Source: Rhizobiaceae bacterium (GTDB lineage Bacteria > Pseudomonadota > Alphaproteobacteria > Rhizobiales > Rhizobiaceae). From it: a stretch of DNA of 64,000 nucleotides. Position numbers and translations under genes: made by a program. The stretch spans positions 310,001 to 374,000 of the forward strand of contig JAEPOG010000003.1 in assembly GCA_017643025.1 (NCBI GenBank). Reading direction: 5' to 3'. This document shows, piece after piece, positions 8,133 to 17,080 of the stretch; positions within the stretch are counted from its first letter, which is position 1; the number at the start of each line of letters is the position of its first letter. Below the pieces are notes generated by a model that searched no databases, was not told where the DNA came from, and saw only the letters and a list, made by a program, of their open reading frames with translations.

Positions 8133-8882
8133 ATGGATCAGTCGGCGGACACGATCGAGCGCGGCAGCGGCGTCGCGGTGTGGCGCCAGATCGCCGACCG
8201 CATTCGCCAGCTGGCGTCGTCCGGCGAGCTCGACGGTACTGGGCGGCTGCCGCCGGAGATGGCGCTGGCGGAGCGTTTCGGCGTCAACCGGCACACGGTC
8301 CGCAGCGCCGTGGCGCAGCTTGTGCAGGAAGGCGTGCTGCGCACCGAGCAGGGGCGCGGAACCTTCGTCGAAAGGCGGCCGAGGCTTTCCTATCCGATTG
8401 CCAGGCGGACACGATTCTCGGAAGGGTTGGCCGGACAGGCAGAGCAGCGGCGTGTCATTCTGCTTTCGCATGCGATCGAGCCGGCGGGAACGGCTGCAGC
8501 GGAAGCGCTAGGCATCGAGCAGGGCGCGCCGCTGGTCAGGCTCGACAGCCGCAGCGAGGCCGACGGCCGTCCGGTGTCACGCGCGACGAGCTGGTTCGAT
8601 GCGGCCCGATTTCCGGATGTGGTCGATCATTTCGTCGCCACCGGATCGATCACGGCGGCTCTGAAGGCGATGGGTGTTGACGACTATGTGCGCAAGACGA
8701 CGACGATCACGGCAAGGCTTGCCGACGGCGACGACCTCAGCGTCCTCCGCCTGTCGCCAGGCGCGGTGGTGTTGATCACCGAAGCGGTGAATGCCGATCT
8801 GGACGGGCGGCCGATCCAGTATTCGCGCACCAGCTTCGCCGCCGACCGCGTCGAACTCAGGATCGACAACTCCGCGCCGTAA
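8133..8882 (+). CDS. phnF: GntR/HutC-family transcriptional repressor PhnF
   Basis: Local regulator of phosphonate genes, 249 aa. N-terminal winged helix-turn-helix at about residues 12-80 (VWRQIADRIRQLASSGEL, MALAERFGVNRHTVRSAVAQL, GVLRTEQGRGTFV), then a UTRA ligand-binding domain to the C-terminus. The start at 8133 has AGGA 9 nt upstream and lies outside the PHO box. In-frame ATGs at 8082 and 8115 would make the coding region run over the operator or PHO box. It is divergent from the phnG operon. The likely ligand is a phosphonate or phosphate metabolite (inference from the family). Confidence 0.88.
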   Translation: MDQSADTIERGSGVAVWRQIADRIRQLASSGELDGTGRLPPEMALAERFGVNRHTVRSAVAQLVQEGVLRTEQGRGTFVERRPRLSYPIARRTRFSEGLAGQAEQRRVILLSHAIEPAGTAAAEALGIEQGAPLVRLDSRSEADGRPVSRATSWFDAARFPDVVDHFVATGSITAALKAMGVDDYVRKTTTITARLADGDDLSVLRLSPGAVVLITEAVNADLDGRPIQYSRTSFAADRVELRIDNSAP

Positions 8883-8909
8883 GAAAACCGGGGCCGCGAA
8901 GGCCCCGGT
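8881..8909 (-). terminator. Rho-independent terminator of the flotillin gene
   Basis: Stem ACCGGGGCC, loop GCGAA, stem GGCCCCGGT (9 bp). Read on the minus strand the stem is followed at once by TTTCTT, so it is a good intrinsic terminator for the gene at 8918-10420. It also lies directly after the phnF stop and may stop convergent phnF transcripts. Confidence 0.8.
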
Positions 8910-8917
8910 CGAACGCG

Positions 8918-10420
8918 TCAGTTCGTTTTCCGGCCTCCGGACGATCCCTTGCGGCCTCTGTCGCTGTCCTTCGGCACAGCGTCCTGCAGCGTACGGCCAA
9001 TCTCCTCGCCGATGCTCTTCAGCGCCGGCATCTGCAGGGCCATGTCCATGATGGAGTCCAGCGCTTGGTTGACCGGCGGCTTGTGGCCGTCGCCGCCCGA
9101 ATGTGACGAGCCGAGCCCCGAGATATGGTTGATCCGGATCGACTCGATCTTCTCCGCGGGCTTCACCATCTGCGCCAGAATGTCCGGCATCGCCTTGATG
9201 CGGGCGAGGTCGATCTTCATCGAGGCCGCGCCCTCCGAGTAGCTGTTCTCGGCGGCGGCCAGCGCCTTCTGACCGTCGGCCTCGGCCAGCAGTTCGCGCT
9301 TGCGGGCTTCGGCGCGGGCGGCGGCGGCGTCCGATTCTGCGCGGATGCGCAGCGAGGAGGTCTCGCTGTCCTGCTGGGCAGATAGCAGCGCGATCGCCTT
9401 GGCGCGTTCGGCCTCGGCCATCCGCCGCGCCGTCTCGATCGCCTGCTCGGACTTGATCTGCTCGGCGCGCACCTTGTCACGCTTGATCTCGGCTTCCTCG
9501 AGCTGGCGGTCGCGATCGATCTCCGCTTCGCGCACGGCGCGCTCGCGCGCGATGTCGGCGGCCCTGATCTGCTGCTCCATGGCGATCCGCGCCTGCGCCG
9601 CTTCCTGCTCGGAGGCCGCCTTTTTGCGCGCCACCTCGGCGATCTGCGCCGCCTTCAGCGTCTCGACGCTCTGCACCTGCTCGATCTGCGCCTTCTGCTC
9701 TTCGAGCTCGATCTGCAGCTTGCGCTTGGTCGCCTCCACGGCGGCGCGGCGCACCGCGACCTCCGCGTCGGCGTCGATCTCCGCGCGATCCTTCTTCGAC
9801 TTGGCGATCACTTCGGCCAGCTTGCGCATGCCGACGGCATTGAACGCGTTGTTCTCGTCGAGCGACTTGAACGGCGTCTGGTCGAGCGCGGTCAGCGAGA
9901 CGGACTCTAGGTCGAGGCCGTTGCGGGCCAGCGTCTGGTCAAGACTGTCGCGCACATCCTTCACGAAGGCGCCGCGGTTCTCGTGTAGCTCGTCCATTGT
10001 CATGCGCGCGGCCACGGAACGCAGCGCGTCGATGAGCTTGCCCTCGATCAGCTCGCGCAGCTGGTCGGCATGGAAAGTCCGCGAACCCAGCGTCTGCACG
10101 GCGCGCGCAATGCCCTGCTCGTCGGGCGTGACGGCGACATAGAACTCCGCCCCGACATCGACGCGCATACGGTCCTTTGTGATCAGCGAGGCGTCGCCTC
10201 GCCGCTGCACTTCGAGCCGCAGCGTCTTCATGTTGACCCGCGAGACCTCGTGGAAATAGGGGATTGCAAGCACGCCCCCGTCCATGACGATTCGCCGCCC
10301 GCCGACGCCCGTGCGCACCAGGCTGATCTCCCGTGTGCCCCGTTCGTTGAACCAGGCCGCCAGTACGATCAGGATCGCCAGGACGATGACGGCCAGGATG
10401 ATCCAGCCAAACAATGTCAT
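8918..10420 (-). CDS. Flotillin-like SPFH-domain membrane protein
   Basis: Membrane scaffold protein of the flotillin/YqiK type, 500 aa. One N-terminal transmembrane segment (about residues 4-24, WIILAVIVLAILIVLAAWF), an SPFH/band-7 domain (about 30-210), then a long charged coiled coil rich in Ala/Glu/Arg (about 215-400) and a short Gly-rich polar tail. Flotillins organise lipid microdomains and influence signalling and secretion complexes. No NfeD partner gene is adjacent. It runs in the same direction as the ALDH-liv genes upstream (26-nt gap) and ends at an intrinsic terminator, so it may be the last gene of that transcript. Confidence 0.88.
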   Translation of the reverse strand: MTLFGWIILAVIVLAILIVLAAWFNERGTREISLVRTGVGGRRIVMDGGVLAIPYFHEVSRVNMKTLRLEVQRRGDASLITKDRMRVDVGAEFYVAVTPDEQGIARAVQTLGSRTFHADQLRELIEGKLIDALRSVAARMTMDELHENRGAFVKDVRDSLDQTLARNGLDLESVSLTALDQTPFKSLDENNAFNAVGMRKLAEVIAKSKKDRAEIDADAEVAVRRAAVEATKRKLQIELEEQKAQIEQVQSVETLKAAQIAEVARKKAASEQEAAQARIAMEQQIRAADIARERAVREAEIDRDRQLEEAEIKRDKVRAEQIKSEQAIETARRMAEAERAKAIALLSAQQDSETSSLRIRAESDAAAARAEARKRELLAEADGQKALAAAENSYSEGAASMKIDLARIKAMPDILAQMVKPAEKIESIRINHISGLGSSHSGGDGHKPPVNQALDSIMDMALQMPALKSIGEEIGRTLQDAVPKDSDRGRKGSSGGRKTN

Positions 10421-10446
10421 TTGAGTACTCCTCCCTGGTGCCGGTC

Positions 10447-11922
10447 CTAGAAGACCGGCGGGTAATGCCTGCCGCCACGCTCAAGCGTGATCCAGCGCAA
10501 TTCGGTGAAGGCGTCGAGCGACCAGCGCCCGCCATAGCGGCCGACGCCCGATGCCTTGACGCCGCCGAACGGCACTTGCGGCTCGTCGTTGATGTTCTGG
10601 TCGTTGACATGGACCATGCCGGTTTCGAGCCGGCCGGCGAGCCGCAGCGCGCGCGCCTCGTCGGCGGTCCACACCGCAGCGGTAAGGCCGTATTCGGTGT
10701 CGTTGTTGAGCGCCACGGCCTCGTCGTCGTTGCGGAACGGGCAGACCACGACCACCGGGCCGAAGGTCTCGTCGTGCCAGATGTCCATGGAGCTGTTCAC
10801 ATTCGACAGCACTGTCGGCTCAACAAAATTGTCCCAGCTGCGGCCTCCGAGCTCGACATGCGCGCCCTTCGACACCGCATCGTCGATCAGCGCCTTCACG
10901 CGGTGCGCCTGGCGCGTGTTGACCAGCGGGCCGATGACATTGTCGCGGTCCCTGGTGTGGCCGGTCTTCAGCTTGGCGGCGCGGCCGAGAAACTTCTGCA
11001 TGAAGTCGTCATAGACGCTGTCATGCACGAGCAGCTTCTCCGTCGACATGCAGACCTGGCCCTGATGCATGAAGGAGCCGAAATTGGCGGCAAGAGCGGC
11101 CTGGTCGAGGTCGGCGTCCTCCAGCACGATCATGGAGTCCTTGCCGCCCAGCTCGACGCAGCACTTCTTCAGATGTGCGCCGGCCTTCGCCGCGATGTGG
11201 CGGCCGACTGCAGTCGAGCCGGTGAAGGAAATGCCCTTGACCAGCGGGTGCTCGATCAGCTCGTCGCCGACTTCGCCGACGCTCTCGCGCGAGCAGGTGA
11301 CCACATTGAACACGCCCGCGGGAATGCCGGCCTCCTCAAGGATCTCGGCATGGTAGAGCCCGCCCGAATAGGGCGTGTCCTCGGAAGGCTTGAGCACCAC
11401 GGTGTTGCCGGCGGCTAGCGCAGCGGCATAACCGCGCGAGGTCAGGATACCCGGCATGTTCCATGGGGAGATCACGCCGACGACGCCCAGCGGCCAGCGC
11501 GTCGCCATCGACACTTTGCCGTGTTCCGACGGCAGAACCTCGCCGATGCTCTGATAGCAGAGCGACGCTGAGGTACGGAAAATCTCCGCCACGAATCCGG
11601 CTTCGAAAATGCCTTTGCCGAACCAGCCGCCGCCCTCGTTCACGACAGCGTCGATGAACTCGTCCTTGCGCCGCTCCCAGACGTCCGCGACCTTGAGCAG
11701 CGCCTTGGCGCGTTCCTGAAACGGCCGCTGCGACCATTCGGGAAACGCGGCGTGCGCGGCCTCGATGGCGCGGGTCATGTCGTCGCGCGAACCGTCGGGC
11801 ACGCGCGCATAGAGCGTGTTGTCGGATGGGTTGAGGTCGTCGAAGCTGCGCTGGGCGGGGACCCACCGCCCTCCGATGTAGAGTCCGCGGATCGCGGGGG
11901 AGGCACTGACCTTGTCAAGCAT
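10447..11922 (-). CDS. NAD(P)-dependent aldehyde dehydrogenase
   Basis: Class ALDH enzyme oxidising an aldehyde to the acid, 491 aa. Catalytic Glu257 in VELGGKDSM and nucleophile Cys291 in HQGQVCMSTE are both present; NAD-binding motif FTGSTAVG (about 233-240) and the oxyanion Asn in SPWNMPG (about 152-158) are intact. The sequence is closest in style to benzaldehyde/vanillin-type dehydrogenases. It starts 3 nt after the livF stop, so it belongs to the livKHMGF transcript. A second, different ALDH opens the same operon, implying that the imported compound is degraded through one or two aldehydes. Substrate unknown. Confidence 0.88.
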   Translation of the reverse strand: MLDKVSASPAIRGLYIGGRWVPAQRSFDDLNPSDNTLYARVPDGSRDDMTRAIEAAHAAFPEWSQRPFQERAKALLKVADVWERRKDEFIDAVVNEGGGWFGKGIFEAGFVAEIFRTSASLCYQSIGEVLPSEHGKVSMATRWPLGVVGVISPWNMPGILTSRGYAAALAAGNTVVLKPSEDTPYSGGLYHAEILEEAGIPAGVFNVVTCSRESVGEVGDELIEHPLVKGISFTGSTAVGRHIAAKAGAHLKKCCVELGGKDSMIVLEDADLDQAALAANFGSFMHQGQVCMSTEKLLVHDSVYDDFMQKFLGRAAKLKTGHTRDRDNVIGPLVNTRQAHRVKALIDDAVSKGAHVELGGRSWDNFVEPTVLSNVNSSMDIWHDETFGPVVVVCPFRNDDEAVALNNDTEYGLTAAVWTADEARALRLAGRLETGMVHVNDQNINDEPQVPFGGVKASGVGRYGGRWSLDAFTELRWITLERGGRHYPPVF

Positions 11923-11925
11923 GGC

Positions 11926-13221
11926 TCATCTCCGTGGGTCTTTTCGGTTTTGACTGTAGGTTTCGGCGCGCCGCGCGGCCGCCTCGATTTCGGCGAGGAT
12001 CGTCTGCAGGCGGTCGCCCGAACTGCCCGGTTCGGTGACTGCGACCTGTGGCCGCGGGCTGGGAGACCGGGTAGCAGGCGGTCTGGTGAATGAAGGCTGC
12101 GCGGTGACGGACGATCCGTTCGGCCGCGAGGCAGCGGGCTTGCGTGAGGCCATGGCCGCGGCGCGCGCAACGAGGTCGCCGGTATCCGGCAGGCGCATCG
12201 TAGGCGCGGGACCGGGTGACCCGGCGCCGTTGGATTTGAATGCGGCGGCGGGGGCTGGCGCCGGTGAGGGCATATGCGCCGCCGGCGCGTGAGAGGCTGG
12301 AGCCGGCGCTGGCGACGCCGGAACTGGGCGCTGGCGGGAGTCGATTCCGCGCAGTGCAGCCGCGGCAATATCCGAAGGCGAAGGACCGGCCGGCCGCCGC
12401 TGCGCCGCCGTTGATGCGGCGGGGGCTGGCGTCGCCGGTGTCGGCGCTCGGATCGCTGGCGTGGACGGCACCTGCGCCGGACGGGGCCGCGCCGGTGCAC
12501 GTGCACCGGCCGCAGCACCACCAAGATAGGCCTTCTGGATTGCTGGATCGTTGATCAGCGCGCTCGCCGTGTCCTCGTGAACGATGGTCGCGTTTTCGAG
12601 AAGGTATCCTCGGTCAGCAACCCTCAGGCTCTGCTTGGCGTTCTGCTCGACCAGAAGGATGCCGATCCCGGCTTCTTTCACTGTCAGCAGGCTGTGAAAG
12701 AGGTCCTTGCACAGCAGCGGCGACAGGCCGAGCGACGGCTCGTCGAGCGCGAGGATCGCCGGGTTGGACATCATGGCGCGCCCGACGGCGACCATCTGCT
12801 GCTCGCCGCCCGACATGGTGCGCACCACCTGTCGCCGTCTTTCGGCCAGCTTCGGAAACAGCGCGAACACCTGTTCGAGATTGGCGTCTTCCTCGTCGCG
12901 CGCCCGCTCTGTGTAGGCGCCGAGCATCAGGTTCTCGGCCACGGTGAGGTCACCGAAGACGCCGCGACCTTCCGGCACTAGAGCCAGGCCGGTTTCCACG
13001 ATCTTGTTCGGTTTCATGCCGACGAGCTGCTCGCCGTTCATGGAAACCGAGCCGGAGACATGGCCCTCGCTGATGCCGCAGATCGCTTTCAGCAGGCTCG
13101 TCTTGCCCGCGCCGTTGGCGCCGAGAATGACGACGATCTCGCCCCTGGCGACCCGCAGTGTTGCGCCGTCCAGCGCGCGGTGCTGGCCGTAGCTGACGGA
13201 TAGATTGCGCACCTCAAGCAT
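11926..13221 (-). CDS. livF: Branched-chain-type ABC ATPase LivF with long Pro/Ala-rich C-terminal extension
   Basis: ATPase of a LIV-type importer, 431 aa against about 235 aa usual. Residues 1-235 are a complete LivF: Walker A GANGAGKT, signature MSGGEQQMVAVGRA, Walker B ILALDEPSLGL, and the LVEQNAKQSLRVADRGYLLE tail. Residues about 236-400 are a low-complexity stretch dominated by Pro, Ala, Ser and Arg, followed by a predicted amphipathic helix (DRLQTILAEIEAAARRAETY) and a basic end. The extension is in frame with no internal stop and keeps the high-GC codon use of the region. Its start overlaps the livG stop by 8 nt. Transported substrate unknown; the flanking ALDHs suggest an aromatic or carboxylic compound. 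Confidence 0.9.
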   Translation of the reverse strand: MLEVRNLSVSYGQHRALDGATLRVARGEIVVILGANGAGKTSLLKAICGISEGHVSGSVSMNGEQLVGMKPNKIVETGLALVPEGRGVFGDLTVAENLMLGAYTERARDEEDANLEQVFALFPKLAERRRQVVRTMSGGEQQMVAVGRAMMSNPAILALDEPSLGLSPLLCKDLFHSLLTVKEAGIGILLVEQNAKQSLRVADRGYLLENATIVHEDTASALINDPAIQKAYLGGAAAGARAPARPRPAQVPSTPAIRAPTPATPAPAASTAAQRRPAGPSPSDIAAAALRGIDSRQRPVPASPAPAPASHAPAAHMPSPAPAPAAAFKSNGAGSPGPAPTMRLPDTGDLVARAAAMASRKPAASRPNGSSVTAQPSFTRPPATRSPSPRPQVAVTEPGSSGDRLQTILAEIEAAARRAETYSQNRKDPRR

Positions 13222-13951
13222 CGTCGTCTCCGAGATAGGCGCGGATGACTTCGCGGTCGGACAGCACCTCGTCTGTCGAGCCTTCGGCGATCTTCGCGCC
13301 GGACGACATGACCACGCAGCGGTCGCACAGCGAGCGGATCGCGTCCATCACGTGTTCGACCAGAATGATCGTCCGGCCTTCGTCGCGCAGTGCGCGGATA
13401 AGCGAGATACCCTCCTCGAGTTCGGTCGGGTTCAGCCCCGCCAGCCATTCGTCGAGCAGCAGCACCTTGGGCTCGCCGGCAAGCGTACGGGCAAGCTCGA
13501 CGCGCTTGGTGTCGATATAGGTCAACTCCCCGACGGGGGCATGCGCGCGGCGCGCAAGCCCGACTTTTTCCAGCATCCGCATGGCCTGCGCCTCGGCCTC
13601 GTGGCCCCAGCGGCGGCGATGGCCGAACACGGCTCCGGCCATGACGTTCTGCAGCACGTTGAGCGACGGCAGTAGCCGCACCAGCTGGAAGGTGCGGGCG
13701 ATGCCGCGGCGTGCGATCTCCTGCGCAGGCAGGCCCGAAATGGTCCGGCCGCGCAGCATGATCGAGCCTGAGGTAGGCTTCAGCGCGCCCGAGATCAGGT
13801 TGAGCGTCGTCGACTTGCCCGAGCCGTTGGGCCCGATCAGGCCCAGCACTTCGTGTTCGCCGACATCGAAGTCAAAATCGCGCACGGCGACGAGGCCGCC
13901 GAAACGCCGGGTCGCGCCCCGGAGCGACAGGACGGGGTCGGCGACGGTCAT
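13214..13951 (-). CDS. livG: Branched-chain-type ABC ATPase LivG
   Basis: Second ATPase of the LIV-type importer, 245 aa. The start at 13951 (MTVADPVLSLRG) overlaps the livM stop as ATGA; longer in-frame translations upstream read through livM and are rejected. Walker A GPNGSGKST is at about residues 41-49, followed by the LivG-specific RGIARTFQLVRLLPSLNVLQNVM. A Walker B variant LLLDEWLAGLNPTE has Trp-Leu after the Glu instead of the usual Pro-Ala/Met; the Glu itself is kept. Confidence 0.92.
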   Translation of the reverse strand: MTVADPVLSLRGATRRFGGLVAVRDFDFDVGEHEVLGLIGPNGSGKSTTLNLISGALKPTSGSIMLRGRTISGLPAQEIARRGIARTFQLVRLLPSLNVLQNVMAGAVFGHRRRWGHEAEAQAMRMLEKVGLARRAHAPVGELTYIDTKRVELARTLAGEPKVLLLDEWLAGLNPTELEEGISLIRALRDEGRTIILVEHVMDAIRSLCDRCVVMSSGAKIAEGSTDEVLSDREVIRAYLGDDDA

Positions 13952-14880
13952 GCCCACGCCTCCCGTGTTTCGACGCGTTTTCGGGCTGCCTGCAGAAGGC
14001 CGACGAAACCTTTCGGCAGCAAATAGACGATCAACAGGAAGCAGATGCCGAGCAGCAGCGTCGTCTGGTTCGGGAACGATGCCGAGATCGCCTCCCAGAG
14101 GAAGGTGAAAGGGATGACGCCGACCAGCGGCCCCCAAAGCCGGCTGGTGCCACCGAGCAGCGCCATGATCACCACCTGGAAGGACAGCATCGGCGTGAAT
14201 GCTGTTGCGGGTTCGATGTAGACGTAGCGCGGCGCCAGTATCGCGCCGGTGATGGCGGCCACGGCGCCCGGCACCATGAAAAGCAGCACCTTGGCGCCGG
14301 CGGTGTTGATGCCTGAGTGACGCGCGACTTCCTCGTCGTCGCCGATGATGCGCAGCGCGAAGCCAAGCCGCGAGCGCCAGATCGCCCAGCCCACGAGATA
14401 GACCAGAGCCGCCAGACCCGTGAGCTGCCAGAAGATGTGCGCCTCGGTGATGCTGGTCAGCACGTAGAGGCCCTTGGTGCCGGAGACGTTCTGGAACCAG
14501 ATGATGACCTGCCGGACGAGTTCCGCGAGGCCGAGCGTGAAGATGACGAAATAGACGCCCGAGAGCCTGAGCGTTGCCAGTCCGACCAGCGCCGCCAGCA
14601 CCGCGCCCAGCACGCCCGCGATGGGCGGCAGCGTCCAGTAGGGCAGGTGCTCGATGCCGATGGCGGTGGTGTAGCTGCCGACTCCGAAGAAGGCGGCGGT
14701 CGCGAGCGAGATATAGTGCGTCGGTCCCGAGAACAGCGCCCAGCTTGTCGCCAGCACTGTGTACATGGCGATCGTCACGCCGATGGCGAGCCAGTAGGCG
14801 CTGCCGGCCAGCGGCAGGCAGGCGACGACGGCGAAAGCGACCGCGGCGAGTGCGAGGTTGCGGGCTTCCGTCCCGGTCAT
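13948..14880 (-). CDS. livM: Branched-chain-type ABC permease LivM
   Basis: Inner-membrane permease, 310 aa, with about eight to nine hydrophobic segments and the LivM loop GFALRIIGDDEEVARHSGINTAGAKVLLFM that contacts the ATPases. It overlaps livH upstream (4 nt) and livG downstream (4 nt), so the permeases and ATPases are translationally coupled. No unusual feature. Confidence 0.92.
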   Translation of the reverse strand: MTGTEARNLALAAVAFAVVACLPLAGSAYWLAIGVTIAMYTVLATSWALFSGPTHYISLATAAFFGVGSYTTAIGIEHLPYWTLPPIAGVLGAVLAALVGLATLRLSGVYFVIFTLGLAELVRQVIIWFQNVSGTKGLYVLTSITEAHIFWQLTGLAALVYLVGWAIWRSRLGFALRIIGDDEEVARHSGINTAGAKVLLFMVPGAVAAITGAILAPRYVYIEPATAFTPMLSFQVVIMALLGGTSRLWGPLVGVIPFTFLWEAISASFPNQTTLLLGICFLLIVYLLPKGFVGLLQAARKRVETREAWA

Positions 14881-15743
14881 GTGCCGCGCCTTCCGAACAG
14901 GCCTTGCGGGCGGAAGAGCAGAATCAGCACGAAGAGCAGGTAGGCGGCCGCCAGCGTCAGGCCGGGATCGATGGCGGACGCGACAAAAGTCTCCATGATG
15001 CCAAGCAGCAATGCCGCGACGATGGTGCCGCGCACGTCGCCCACGCCGCCCATGATGACGATAACCAGCGCCTTCAGCGTGAACAGTACGCCGGTGGAGG
15101 CGTCGAGGGTAAAGAACATCGAAATCAGCGCGCCGCCTGTCGCCGTCACCGCCCCGCCGAGCGCGAAGGCGATGGCTGCCAGTTTGGGCACGTCGATGCC
15201 GACCAGCCGCGCGCTTTCAGGCGACACGGCGATTGCCCTGATCGAAACGCCCGGCCGCGACAGGTTGAGCCAGAGATAGAGCGCGCCGCAGATCACCACC
15301 GCTGCGAGAAACGCCGTCAAGCGGTTGAGCGCATAGGTATCGCCGAGGATGTGCACTGGCCGCGCCAGATGCGAATAGCTGAAATAGTCGCCGCCGAAGA
15401 CGGCGAGCATCAGGCCGACCGAAACGAACGCCAGGCCGAAGGTCGCAAGGATGGAATCCACCTCCAACTGGCCGCGCGATTTGGCGCGCTTGACCAGCGG
15501 GCGCAGCATGATCCGGTAGATCAGCCAGTTGGCCACGAAGGCAACGGGCGCGACGAGGAAGATTGTGAGCAGCGGGCTGATTTGCCCGGCCGTCCAGAAC
15601 CAGAACGCGGCGAAGCCGCCCGCGACGAGCATTTCGCCATTGGCTAGGTTCATGATCCGGGCAATGCCGTATTGCAGGTTCAGCCCCATGGCGATCAGCG
15701 CATAGGTGCCGCCCAGCAACAGCCCGGTAATCAGAATGTCCAT
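14877..15743 (-). CDS. livH: Branched-chain-type ABC permease LivH
   Basis: Inner-membrane permease, 288 aa. Family signs: LLLGGTYALIAMGLNLQYGIARIMNLANGEMLVAGGF at the N-terminus, the RAIAVSPESARLVGIDVPKLAAIAFALGGAVTATGG coupling loop, and GGVGDVRGTIVAALLLGIMET near the C-terminus. It is separated from the binding-protein gene by 87 nt holding two hairpins; the junction with livM overlaps. Confidence 0.92.
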   Translation of the reverse strand: MDILITGLLLGGTYALIAMGLNLQYGIARIMNLANGEMLVAGGFAAFWFWTAGQISPLLTIFLVAPVAFVANWLIYRIMLRPLVKRAKSRGQLEVDSILATFGLAFVSVGLMLAVFGGDYFSYSHLARPVHILGDTYALNRLTAFLAAVVICGALYLWLNLSRPGVSIRAIAVSPESARLVGIDVPKLAAIAFALGGAVTATGGALISMFFTLDASTGVLFTLKALVIVIMGGVGDVRGTIVAALLLGIMETFVASAIDPGLTLAAAYLLFVLILLFRPQGLFGRRGT

Positions 15744-15762
15744 TCACAGTCCCTCAAGGCGA

Positions 15763-15821
15763 GCGGCCCCGGCCTGTTGCCGGAGCCGCCATTTCGGATC
15801 GCGCCCAGGTGGTTCGGGCGC
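15763..15821 (-). terminator. Two intercistronic hairpins between the binding protein and LivH
   Basis: Hairpin 1 is at 15763-15789: GCGGC-c-CCGGC, loop ctgtt, GCCGG-a-GCCGC. Hairpin 2 is at 15801-15821: GCGCCC, 9-nt loop, GGGCGC. Neither has a U-run. Such structures after a binding-protein gene usually attenuate read-through or protect the upstream mRNA so that binding protein exceeds permease (inference). Confidence 0.55.
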
Positions 15822-15830
15822 GGTCAGGGC

Positions 15831-17033
15831 TTACTCCCAGCCCTCTTTCAGCTTCACGTCGACGACGCCCTCGCGTCCGGTGGATGCGACGCCGCGGAAG
15901 GCATCACCCTGCCACTGGCCGACGGTCCAGTAGGACGGGTTGTTGTTGTTGTCGTCGAACTCGACCGTGCCCATCACGGTCTCGAAAGCGTTGTCCTTGA
16001 TGTACTGGGTCACTGTCTCGCGATCGAGCGTGCCTGCGCCGGTGATCGCCTGCTCAAGGATCTGCAGCGATGCGTACATCATGCCGGATGCCCAGTAGTC
16101 AGGGGCGGCGCCGGTCGCGTCCATGTGGCGCTTGGCGTAATCCTGGAACGCCTCGCTGTCTGCGTTGACGCCGCCGATGCCCATGATGCCCTCGGCAGCC
16201 GCGCCGAAGCGACCTTTGAAGGCGGGGAAGGCGGTCGCCACCGCGGTGTAGAACACGCCGACATCGAGTTGCTCGATGATGGCCTGTTCCGTCAGCCCGA
16301 ATGTGTCCGGCGGATAGGACCAGGCGACAAACGCATCCGGATCGGCTGCCTTGGCGGCTTTCATCACTGGCGAAAGGTCCGGCGTGCCGAGCGGGTAGGA
16401 CGTTTCGTAGACAAGCTCGAAACCCGCAGCCTCGAAGATCGGCTTGGCGGTGGATGCTAGTTCGATGCCGAAGGCGTCGGCAACGTTCACCATGGCCACC
16501 TTGTTGCCGATGGTGCCTGCATCGCGGAGCTTGGACAGGATCTCGACGGCGTCGCCGACGATTTCGCTGTTCTGGCCAAGCAGGAAGAACAGATCGTTGA
16601 ACTGGCCGGAGAGTTCAGCCACGCGGTCGGTTGACGCAGTCGAGGTGATCTGCGGATAGCCGAACCGGTCGAAGATCGGAGCAGCGGCAAGGTTCAGGCC
16701 TGTCGAGTAAGGCGCGAGGATGAAGTCAGCCTCGTCCTGCGTCGCAAGTCGGGTCACCGCGGCAATGGTTTCGGCCGGGTTGGTCTGGTCGTCATATTCG
16801 ACGACTTCGACCATCATCTTGGTTCCGCCGACGTCGATGCCGCCGCGGCCGTTCACTTCCTCGACCCACAGCTTGATGTTTGGCCAGTGAGTCACGGCGG
16901 CGCCGCCGGCCAGCGGACCGGTCTTCGGCGCCACCGCGCCAAGCTTGATTGTCTCCTGCGCATAGGCGCTGCCGCCCAGCATCGTTGCAGTCAGCAGGGC
17001 TGCTGCGAGTTTCAGTGTGGTTCTGCGTTGCAT
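15831..17033 (-). CDS. LIV-type ABC transporter periplasmic substrate-binding protein
   Basis: Periplasmic binding protein of the Leu/Ile/Val-type (type I fold), 400 aa. Signal peptide MQRRTTLKLAAALLTATMLG... with cleavage after AYA (about residue 25). The mature protein begins ETIKLGAVAPKTGPLAGG, the family's first strand and ligand loop, followed by AAVTRLATQDEADFILAPYSTG. Homologues of this subgroup bind aromatic acids, amides or amino acids; the ligand cannot be read from sequence. It lies between the upstream ALDH (47-nt gap) and livH. Confidence 0.9.
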   Translation of the reverse strand: MQRRTTLKLAAALLTATMLGGSAYAQETIKLGAVAPKTGPLAGGAAVTHWPNIKLWVEEVNGRGGIDVGGTKMMVEVVEYDDQTNPAETIAAVTRLATQDEADFILAPYSTGLNLAAAPIFDRFGYPQITSTASTDRVAELSGQFNDLFFLLGQNSEIVGDAVEILSKLRDAGTIGNKVAMVNVADAFGIELASTAKPIFEAAGFELVYETSYPLGTPDLSPVMKAAKAADPDAFVAWSYPPDTFGLTEQAIIEQLDVGVFYTAVATAFPAFKGRFGAAAEGIMGIGGVNADSEAFQDYAKRHMDATGAAPDYWASGMMYASLQILEQAITGAGTLDRETVTQYIKDNAFETVMGTVEFDDNNNNPSYWTVGQWQGDAFRGVASTGREGVVDVKLKEGWE

Positions 17034-17080
17034 GGCTTTCCTCCCATTGAAAGTCGTTGCCTGACCGGTTCCGCCGACGG

